From: Lutraria lutraria
Lineage: Eukaryota > Mollusca > Bivalvia > Venerida > Mactridae
Direction of reading: 5' to 3'
Length of the DNA stretch: 64,000 nt
Assembly: GCA_964023205.1 (NCBI GenBank)
Contig: OZ026848.1
Location: forward strand, 33,095,912 to 33,159,911
Shown here piece after piece: positions 38,501 to 50,500 of this stretch. A program made the position numbers and the translations under genes. Position 1 is the first letter of the stretch, and the number at the start of each line of letters is the position of its first letter. The notes beneath the pieces were generated by a model, which searched no databases, was not told where the DNA came from, and saw only the letters and a list, made by a program, of their open reading frames with translations.

Positions 38501-41500
38501 CATTATCTTAAAAGTAAACTTGAGATGTTTTTTTCTGACAAAAATAAATCTACCATTAACTTCTCAGTTTAGTGTGGGTTGGTTGTTCCTTAATGACCCA
38601 TTTGATGGCCCTAGGCTTGTAATGGTCATTTCAGAGTCGCCCCAGGGAGAGGGGAAGGAAGATACAGAAGAACTGGGCATTTATTTCTCAACTGGTGTAA
38701 AGAACCCATACATGCCTCAGCCATTTCCTGAGATTTACAAAACAAAGTACATGGCTGGGTAGTTGAGATGACAGAGCCGAGATTTGAACCTTTTGTTCAG
38801 TAATCCAGCATGTTAAAACTAGACCACCAATCCAATATTACAGTCAAAATGTTGTGAAGAAATCAGTGTCTCAAGTATGTGGCTTTTTAATTTAAGAGTT
38901 CTGTGCTATACAGCCTGAGCTAACTGGATGAAAGCTAATTCAGTTTAGAAATACTGAGACAGGTGCAACTTAATACTACAGTCATAGGTCCTTATCCAAT
39001 ACAATTTATGGAAAAAAAACATATGAATGCACATACAAACGAACTTTGAGACATTCACCTAATTTGATTAAAATATATTATTTCTGACAGTTCAAAATTG
39101 AACTTCAGACACAATGTATAGTCTACACAGTGTTAGATTATTTAATACATAAATTTATTTCGAAAAATACAGATCTCCTTAACAGTAAATAACTCCTAAG
39201 TCAGGTTAGAAATGTGGCTATATGTTTGCACTTTTCTTTCAGAGGCTCTGAGTTCACCCTATGTTAAATATATGGTTTATCATATCAATACATCAGAACT
39301 TAATGTATTTAGTAAATACATTAAAATCTAGGAAATCGATATTCATTTGATACTCCTGTTAAATGGAGTTCGAAAAATAATATAAAATAGCATTTTTGTG
39401 TAATTTACATTACGCTGCTAACCCATTTTAATACACAATTATCATATTTTTTAGGCAAAAACATCACAATTGAAAATGTATTATCTCAATCCAATGTTCA
39501 CTTTACTGAACAATTAGTACTGAGTTCATTTGTTCACTTTACTGAACAATTAGTACTGAGTTCATTTGTTCACAATAAATACATTTTAAAACAACACAGT
39601 TGTAGAACTCATGTTGCCACAAAGCATCGATGGTGTAACACCAGATATCGGTCAACAATTACAGTCCATGCTTAAATGAAACTTTTAAAAACAATGAATT
39701 TTAAACTGTTTCATAAACATGGACTCTCGAACACGAATAAAAGTCTAACCCAAAGCACCTTTGGGCTAATAGGGAAATCGCTTGGAAAATAACTAGGATG
39801 GCAATGTATATGAATACTGATATTCAACATACTTAGTTTTTCAAGTCAGAAATTTTATATATCTACAGTGTAACTGCTGAAATCCGGACCCTCTGAAATC
39901 CGGAATCTTCCGAAATCCGGACAAGGCAGAAAGTGTCATCCTTAACCAGTCTGGCGATTATAAACCCTGAGGCAAAATGTCATTGTCCCCTCTTTCAATT
40001 GTTTACCAATCAGTGGTTTTAGTTTATTTTGACATGTGTTAGAATCACAATATATCAATTTGCATTTATAAAACGAACCACTTAAATTACAAAATTTATT
40101 CCGAAGTATTTAAACTCACTAACAATTTTGACTGGTTCGTTCTTGAAAGTAAAATTGTATTCAGTTGTTGTACATTCGAGAAAATATTAGATTTTGATTA
40201 ATAAATCTTATAAATGTTTATTTTTGCATCATGTCTCAGTAATAAAAACACCATATCGTATCATGCATAAATAATGATGTCCCTATTTTCACAATAATAA
40301 AACTCTGGTGTTTAACATCTGTACTTGTTCAGAAAATTTTAGACTTATCTTCCAGACATTTTGGCTGGTCCCATGGGTGTCCAGATTTCAGAAGTTACAC
40401 TGTATCAACTTTCATGTTTATGTCATGTTTGTACAGCTGTGAATCATATTACACAAAAATTAGTTGAAAAAATATTATGACAAATTTAGAGACTGTCACT
40501 TTTTAATCATTTAGTACATCTATTTTTTATTAACTAGAAATACAGCAGGTTTATCAAACTCTATACTAACTAGGACTGTTCTTGTTTATCTATTTATTGT
40601 GCTATGTTCCTGGGGTGGTACACTGAATCACAATGATCTGTGTTGGCAGTTCTTGATACAGTCTAACATTTTAAATTTATTTTACAAATACGCTTCCACT
40701 TGAATAAATGAACCACGTAATATGCAATGTTTACCAAATGTGCTTAAAACAGCAACACACATGTTGCTAAAATTCCAAAAATACGCTTCTGTACAGCTAT
40801 GTGAATTCAACTGCAAGAGGTATAGAAACTGGCTTGAAAAATCCAGACATAAAAAGAGAGGTAAACCCAGGATGGCTAGCAATAAGCCAGTAGCCAAACA
40901 AGAAACCAAAGGTGTTTTAGTGTGTAGTTGAGTAATTAATAAAAAGACTGCAAAAATACTCATTTGATTGTTTTGACTTTGCAGTTTTCCTCATTCATCT
41001 CAGTTTCAATGAGTGAAATACTAATGGCACATAAAAATTATCTGGAGCACTGACTCATCTATGATATAATGACATAAGTAAGACAAATTTATTGGGGGGG
41101 GGGGGGGGGGTATAGCCTATTAACAAAAGTTCAATTAATTGACTAATACTTCCTATATTCGTGTATGTATGTCAGGGCTTTTTTTTCCAGAAATTGGAAA
41201 GGGGCCTTAGCCTATCATTTTGAGAAATTCAAACCTGATGGTCGGCCAGATTGGGAAAGGGTTAGACTACAGAGTTAGAATATGTATTAGTGTTCGGATA
41301 AGAAAACTCAATAGTAAGTTTTTATATAAGAAATGATAATTTAACATTTCAATAAATAATGCTTTAATAATCTAAGTTTTATTCACAGAACATGAGAAAT
41401 AGGTTTAGGGTGAATCATATTCTATCAAATTGGTATTTTAAACATTGTATTTTTGGGAATTTCTTTCCTCAAATTGGGAAACAAGAGGGCCAACATGGCC

Positions 41501-44500
41501 CTATATCGCTCACATGACAATCACTGTTCACTCATTAAAACATTGTTTTGAACCGGTGACCTAGTTTTTGACCCCAGACGACCTATGTTCGAATTTGTCT
41601 TACAGATCATTAAGACAAACAGTCTGACTAGGTTTGGGGAAGATACGATCAAAATTTGACATCTACAGTGTTAATAAGGTTTTCCTAAGATTTGACCTTG
41701 TGACCTGGTTTTTTACCCTAGGTGACCCATATTTGAACTTGTCCTTAATACCATTAAGACAAACAATCTGACAATCTTGACCCACATATCATTGAGGCAA
41801 ACATTTTGACAAGGTTTGGTGAAGATCCAATTAAAACTGTGACATCTACAGTGTTAACAAAGTTTTCCTAAGATTTGACCTGGTGACCTAGTTATTGACC
41901 CCAGATGACCCATATTTATACTTGACCGTTATATCATTAAAACAAACGATTTGACAAAGTTTGGTGAAGATCCAATAATAACTGTGAAATCTACAGTGTT
42001 AACATGGTTTTTCATAAGATTTGACCTAGCGACCTAGTTTTTGACCCAAGATGACCCATGTTCGAACTCGTCCAAGATATTATGAAGACAAACATTCTGA
42101 CAAGGTTTCATGATCATCCAATCAAAACAGTGACTTCTAGAGTGTTCACAAGGTTTTCAAGCAATTTGCCCTAGTGACCTAATTTTACTACAGAAATTAC
42201 CCATTTTCAAACTTGACCTACATATTATTAAAATAAACATTCTGACAAAGTTTCATGAAGATAAATTCAAAACAGTGATTTCTACAGTGTTCACAAGGTT
42301 TTCCCTTATTTGGCCCTGGTGACCTAGTTTTTGACCCCAAATGGCCCAATATCGAACTCGTCCGAGATTTTGTTGATATTAACGTTCTGACCCAGTTTTG
42401 CTAAAATTGTGCCAAAAATGTGGCCCCTAGTGTGGTCACAACAAAAAGTTTGACGACGCACGACGCCGGACGGAGAGTGATCCTAATAGCTCACTTTGTC
42501 CCTTTGTGACATGTGAGCTAAAAAGGAGCCTTTTTGTAATTGGGAAGTCACTGAATTTCGGCCTCCTTTATAGAACAAAAAAAGGTGCTGCATGTACCAC
42601 AATATCTTTTTTTAAACCAAGTATTTCTGCAATATCAAACCTAACAAATAAATGTCAACCACATTATTTGATAATTTGAAGGTTAAATTGTTATAAGAAA
42701 TAGCTTGAATTACAGAATTATTTACTTAAATCTAGGAAGTATCTGCCAATTAATAGTATTTTGTCATCAATATTTCACTATTTTGTCTGTTTGAACTTGT
42801 TTAGTACATGTATAAGAACCTGTTGCTCAAAAAAGACTTTTCACCAAAATGTAACAAGTTTTGGGTCTATTTATTTCAAATCATTCTTAATAAAAATCTA
42901 CTTAAACAGAATTTCATATCAATAAAATCATTCACTTGCAAAATAATGTAAATGTTATTACATCACTAAAACATTCTTATAGACTAGTACATTTTTTGTA
43001 CTTACAGATAAGGCTGAAATAATTTAAAGTATACATTCATTTAACACTAGTCCATACTTAAAGGCGATTGTATCAATTAAACAATCTCCATTCACTGAGA
43101 TTACTCTATGATAAATGATGCAATCGCAGTTTTGAAAATATCCAGTTATCAAGCGAAAATGGTGAAAATCTCAGATAGAATATTTCAATTTTGTTTTCAG
43201 TTATCAAGAGACAGCTAAAGAAATATTTGCAACAGATTTATTTGTTTAGAAATCAATCTTCAAATTTTAGCCACGGACCTTGGACTGAGTCCACCAAAAC
43301 GGCTATCAGTCCAGTAAATATAAAAGGTCAGTGGTCCTATGGGTCCAGCAAATTTTCTGTGAAAACTCTATCATATTTCAGAACAAAAAATCCAATACTG
43401 GTTTTTTAATCCCTCACAGAAAAACAAGTTTTTTTAACCATATTAAGACATTTTGTGTGTAATCTTATTTTTCCACTAAAAATTTCTTTTTGGTTCACTA
43501 AAAGTTCATTTGGAACAGTTAAGTTTGCATTTTTACTGGACAGAATGTCCAGTGCTTAAAAACTTTTTTTGTGAAGATTGATAAATTTAATTGACCTGAA
43601 AAAATGAGTTAGGTTGCTACGTAGATATTTCGTACATAGTAAACAGATGTCACAATACAAGACTAGAGGTATATCAGTGTATTTCATATGTTTATTGCCA
43701 TCCCAGTATTAGAAATGCCGTTATTTATACATTTTTCAAACCACAGACTCACGATTGCGCAATTGTACTGAGTTTACAGGAAATTCAGTAGGAAAAGAGA
43801 ATCACTCTCACCAGTAAAATATAACATCCTTCATTTAAAAAATAACATATTTTCTAAATAAAACAAATGATATTTTTCTGTAAATGCCATCACATTCTTC
43901 AAAACACTTTTTATTAATTTCAAAAGCATTTTCAAAATCCTTGAAAAAAAAAAAAAAACACATTTCGTCACTCTATGATAAACATGAATTTCTCAAAATG
44001 GCAAACATTAAGTTTTGTTAAAATGTAAAACATTTTGATGATGTGACAATTTTTTTCAGTATGTATGTATCTAACATAAAAGATAAATAAATACAGAGTT
44101 ATAATATGTACAATCTCTAATCATTTAAAATTACCAATACATGTAAACATGTGAGCATTTAATCAACCTATAGGTGTAAGGGTATAATATTGCTAAAAAA
44201 TATCATACTATCATACAACCACACAAAAATCACATACCATTTTTTCCATATATTATCTAATGAATGTTTGTTTTCATTTTGACTTCAATCGTTAAATGCT
44301 TAAAACAGCCGACTATTTATTGTCTTCTGATGAAAATTCTGAATTTAAAGAGCTTAACTATAAGACTTGTTTTTACTAAATCCAGTAATTAGAATGACAT
44401 GTTAACAGTACTTACTAATTTATGTTGTTTGCCTTCAATGTGCATCTTGAATGTGGTCGCACTAGTACAATGAACGTGGCACAGCTGAAAACATCAACAT

Positions 44501-47500
44501 TTTCATTAATTAAGGGTTGGCAGAAAGACTTACTTATGAAACAATATAGTTATATTTTAACTTGCATTTAAATCATATGAATAATTTAATAAAGGCCATA
44601 TTTTGTCTTTCCCAAGAGTGGCCTTTTTTGTCAGGTTTGACTATGTGAAAATATAACAAAAATTTAGTTCCGACAACTAAATCGTTAACAAATTGACTTA
44701 ACATCACGCAATATACGAGTAAATTTTTCTAGTTACTACAGCAAAGGCATTTTCAGTACGACAGACATTTATAGTGATTCTTAAGGTAAATTAAGAGCCT
44801 AATTCGATTTAGCCAGGACTACATTCAAGAATTATTTATTGTTGAAATCTAATTAATATTTTTTTTATTTGGCTGTATTGACAAAAAGATTCAGGTGTAT
44901 CAAGGATGTAAATGGTGTGTTCATTTTCTACAACTCAAGGATTTGTCATACAGGAAAATGTTCAAATTAAGAAGAAATCATTTTTATTTTTATAAAAATA
45001 TTACAATAACTCTAAACCCAAAATATGACATTTTGTTAATTTCTGTAATGTTCATATTCTACTATCAACATTAGTGTGGAGACCCTCAGCAGGGATCTCC
45101 TTTGACCCTTAAAATGGCATTTTGAAATTAGTAAAATAAGGATTCTGACTCTTGAGAATTTGTACCAAAAGGTCAAATTTTCTATGACATTAGTAGGAAC
45201 ATTAATATTTTACCCTTAACTTTAGCTGTCAGGTGAGTACCCTGCTTTAAATAAGAAATTGTTCTAATCCTTACTGCACAGTGTAAGCTATCTTCAAAAG
45301 GATTTTTTCCAATATCGCTCGGATTCAAATCTTTGTTTTCGATGAGCTTCCTTTCTTCACTCTTTCCTTCTCCTTCTGTGTCTATCATGTCACTCACTGT
45401 AACATCAAATGTCTCACCAGCTGGTTTTGGTTTATTTACTACTGTAGATTAAACAAAAATAAAAAGTTTTCAGAAACATGGACTTACTGTAACAAAAAAT
45501 CTGTGTTGTAAAAAGGCTGGGAAATATCACAAGTTAAACCATATTCAATTTTTTTTTTCAAGTTTTGTGTTTAACTTGTAGCAATTTAAAAACAAGAACA
45601 AACTATTTTACATTATTTAAGGTACAATAAAAATATGGCATTTTTGAATAAATAAACAAGGGTATCAAAGAAAGAAAAATTAAAACAAGAAGTGAAACAA
45701 GGATGCCCTTACCGACCACAAAATCAATAGGGGTCATCTTCATGTGATGACCAATCTCCCAATCAAATCTGAAGAGCTTAGGCCAAATAGTTCTCTAGTT
45801 TTTGTTAGCATACCGGTACATTTAAGAAAATAGTAAAACTGTGGTGACGCCGGTGGACATGAGATACAAGCATTCACCTTACAAATTTATAGATCACCCA
45901 TATTTGTCGGTCAATTAAGTTTCACTACATGTACTGAACTTGTATAAAAAATGAATCTTTGCTATTTTGAACAGAATAATTATGAACATTCTTTAAAAAG
46001 CACACTACCAACTCAATTTAAAAATGCTTCAGTTAAAGCAAGAAAAACAACAACAGCTGAAAGATGTAAAGTCAATTAATACACACCATGTGAGGACTGG
46101 TCGACTTTCTCCTTCTTAATAGTTTTAGTTTCCTTCAAACCCTTAGCCTCCATCACTAGTGTTGTATGTCTCAATCCTTGAGTGTGATTCTGGTAGGTCT
46201 AAAATTTATACATGTAAATAGTTTGAACAATTAAATATTGGCATATGAATGCTACAGCCAGTAACAGGTTTTAAAAACATGGCTACAAAGTCAAACATTC
46301 AAAATGTCAATTACTGGCAGTTTTATCATAATAAAAACTCTGGCATTCTGATTATCACAAAAGCTTTTCTTCAATCCATGTATTTTATTTACTTCAGCTT
46401 TTATACTTAACAAAGGACTATTTATTTGTCTACTGTTTAACAGCCCATTTGACAACTATGATCATTTCGGAGCCACCCCAGGGAGAAGGGAGAGGAGACA
46501 GAGGAGAATCTGTCATTTATATCCTTACTCTTTATGATAGTTTTTCCTTGTTCTTTGTGCCCAATGTTAAGCTCGATAGACACATGATGTGTCACACATC
46601 AACCATTTCCTGTGATTTCTCAACACAGTACTTGGTTCAGTAGTTCAGATGGGGATATTGAAAAAGATTCCCTGAAATATTGAAAGGTTGGGCAGAGAAT
46701 TGTACCCAAATTTTTTTTATTAGTAATCCAGCAGATTACCACTCTACCACCAATCAGCCTTAACAATAGACTCAGTGGACAGGTCCTGAGATTAAAATAT
46801 CTCTAGGAGATAGACCAGTAATTTTTTTCCAAAATTTTCTCACTACCCATTCCCATCAAAAGGGGAAATTTAGCAAAACAAAATTCAAAATGGGAATACA
46901 TATGTATATAATAACATTTATTTCTATGGAATATATGATTATTTAGTTGTTTAAATCAAGAATATAAATATTACTACTCTGTAATTGGTGACAATGGTGA
47001 GAAAACTGTTGTAATTTTCTTCTTTTTACCTGATCATCTAAAACACTTCTTGTTAGGGGACAGGGATTTTTTGGGGGCGATTTTATATGCGAAATTTGGT
47101 CATATTCCGAATGTTAAATAGTATCTTTTTCCCCAATTCACAGACAAAAATTCCCAATCAAAAAAGAAAAAAAAAAAGTTTTTTAAATAATTTATAAGTT
47201 CATTAACATCACTACTGTTCTATGGGAGAACAAGTAGAATAAGTTGAACATTGCAAAAATTGTAGTTATACATTTTTCCAATTTCGATTAAAACACCGTG
47301 AAAATTCCCAATCCCAAGGGTATGGGTCATATTCCCAAAATATCGAGAAAAAACCCTGCGGGGACAATTCTGGCCATTTTAGGCGAAAAATTAAGGAAAT
47401 TTTACATATTCGGCAGTAAATACAGTGACAAAAAATCATTGTGGACTAATGTTCATGAAACTGCTATTATTTTGTGAATTCCTTTATATTTGAAGCATCA

Positions 47501-50500
47501 TTTTCTAAAATTGAAAGAATGGATAATTTTTTTATCATTCATAGATATTGATAATTTTGAAATTTAATAACTCTAAGGAACTACAAGCTGATAACTTAGC
47601 AGCGTAACTAAGGCTAGAAAGTATAAGTATTCATCAAAATTTGTTTTAGAAATACATAAATTCTTACTTTTGCAGAAGAGAAGCTGACTTTACAGTATTT
47701 ACAGTATCTGGTATCTTCACCCAGAGCATCAATGTCTAAATCTACTTCTAATTCTTCAGTCTTTACTTCACCTTCTTGTGGCATTTCATGTTGATTAGCA
47801 ACATTTGAACCAGAATTTAGAGCTAATCCAAACTGCCCTTTATCTGCTTCATATTCATAATCAATTACCATGTTAAATTGTCCACGACACTTCGAGCTGT
47901 CAGCTTTATTCTCTGTAATTACTCCAAATTGACCTCTAGACTTTTGACCTTCACTCTGTAAGCCTTGCTTATAGGGACTGACATCATCTTCTTCTTCCAT
48001 TACCAGTATCTCATCTTCTGTTTCACCAGCTATAACAAATTCATTGTCTGTCTCACCAACAATAACCATTTCTTCAGCTGTAACAGAATTTTTATCTTCT
48101 GAGGCTGGCTCTTGTCCGACATTATCTTCTTGTTTGAAATCATCAATTTGAGGACTACTTTTGCTGATTTCTAGCTTGTCATTACTAGATTCCTTATCCA
48201 ATGAAATATGAACTGAAGTGTTACTGCTTTTGCCTACACCATCTGTATCTCCACTTACATTTACATCATCAACTTTACTGACTGGATCTCTACCACTGCT
48301 TGGGTTACACATGACTTGGGTGTTGTTTGATGTTGTCCCATCTTTATCTAAAGTTGTTCCACCACTACCTCTTTCAGAAGTCATTTCATCTCTGCTTTGC
48401 TTTAAAGTCATTCCACCTCTACCTCTGTCTGATGTCATTCCACCTCTTCCTATGTCTAAACTCATTCCACCTCTACTTTGATTCAAAGTCATCCCACCTC
48501 TACCTCTATCTGAAGTCATCCCACCTCTACCTCTATCTGAAGTCATTCCACCTCTACCTCTATCTGAAGTCATCCCACCTCTACCTCTATCTGAAGTCAT
48601 CCCACCTCTACCTCTATCTGAAGTCATTCCACCTCTACCTCTATCTGAAGTCATCCCACCTCTACCTCTATCTGAAGTCATTCCACTTCTACCTCTGTCT
48701 GAAGTCACTCCACCTCTACCTCTTTCTGAGGTCACCCCACCTCTACCTCTATCTGAAGTCATTCCACCTCTACCTCTATCTGAGGTCATTCCACCTCTAC
48801 CTCTATCTGAAGTCATCCCACCTCTACCTCTATCTGAGGTCATTCCACCTCTACCTCTGTCTGATATCATCCCACCTCTACCTCTATCTGATGTCATCCC
48901 ACCTCTACCTCTATCTGAACTCATCCCACCTCTACCTCTATCTGATGTCATCCCACCTCTACCTCTATCTGAAGTCATTCCAACTCTACCTCTATCTGAA
49001 GTAATTCCACCTCTACCTCTGTCTGATGTTATCCTACCTCTACCTCTATCTGAAGTCATTCCACCTCTACCTCTGTCTGAACTCATCCCACCTCTACCTC
49101 TATCTGAAGTCATCCCACCTCTACCTCTATCTGAAGTCATCCCACCTCTACCTCTATCTGAAGTCATCCCACCTCTACCTCTATCTGAAGTCATCCCACC
49201 TCTACCTCTATCTGAAGTTATTCCACCTCTACCTCTATCTGAAGTCATTCCACCTCTACCTCTATCTGAAGTCATTCCACCTCTACCTCTATCTGAAGTA
49301 ATTCCACCTCTACCTCTATCTGTAGTTATTCCACCTCTACCTCTATATGAATTCATCCCCCCTCTGCCTATGTCTGAACTCATGCCCCCTCTACCCCTGT
49401 CTGAAGTCATCCCACCTCTACCTCTGCCTGAGGTCATCCCACCTCTACTTCTGCCTGAAGCAATGCCACCTCTATTTCTGTCTGACATCATTCCCCCTCT
49501 ACCTCCATCTCTAACATAAAAATCATTTCCTTCATTAAATCCACCAGTGTCCATGTATATTCTCCCTGAAATTCAAAGAGATTTAACTTGGAAAAAAAAA
49601 CAAGTAACAAAGTCATCTAACTGTTACTAGACAGGGCCAAAAGATAATAGATGTTCGATCAAGTTAGCTTTTCTTTTTTAAAATCAAAATAGTTTGAACT
49701 GAGGAGTTGATGCTAATGCTGGTATCAAATAATAAATTATTGATAGAAAAATGATGTATGAGCCCTAACTTAAAATTTGGTACATTTGATAAAATGAAGG
49801 CATAAAATCAATATATAAAAACCTTCATGTTGAGTCTGACCACCACCTGTTGTGTCATAATTCTGTGTTGGGTCAACAGGATACTGAGGTGTCCAAGTTT
49901 CTTCCTGAGTTTGTTCCATGTAATACTGAGAATCATCAGGCTGTTGCTCAGTCACCATTTGTTCTGCACCATAATTCAGATCTGTGTATTCATACTCGGC
50001 AGATGCTTGGTAACTTCCATCATCTTGATAAGCTTCATTAGCATTGTCAAAACCTGCAAACATTGTAATTAAAACCATGCAGCATTTAAAACACAACAGG
50101 ATCATGATGGCCCTATAATATCTAACCAGAAAAAATCAATTTTGAACCCTGGGGACAGAATTTGAACAAACTTGTGGTAGAGGTCTACTAGATAGACAAT
50201 GATGCACATTAAATATCACAAGAAAATTTTGAAAATTTTGCTACATATCAGACTATGCAAAACCCAAGGCCATAACATGAAAAAAAAATTGGCATAGGTC
50301 CACTCGACAGTGCTGAACACTAAATTTATAAGCTCTTTGCATTATCGTTTCTGACAAGAAGATTTTCAAATTTTCCTATGTAAGCCTATGTAAATGAAGT
50401 TATCCCCAGGGCAGAGTCAATTTTGATCCCAGGACCATAATTTGAATGAACTTGGTAGAGGTCCAAGTTAGCAGGTCATTGTGCTCAGTGTTAATTACCA

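Noticed and set aside
48327..49301. Plus-strand frames of His/Leu/Tyr repeats
   Set aside because: Antisense shadow of the coding RG minisatellite, whose minus-strand frame joins in phase to zinc-finger exons.
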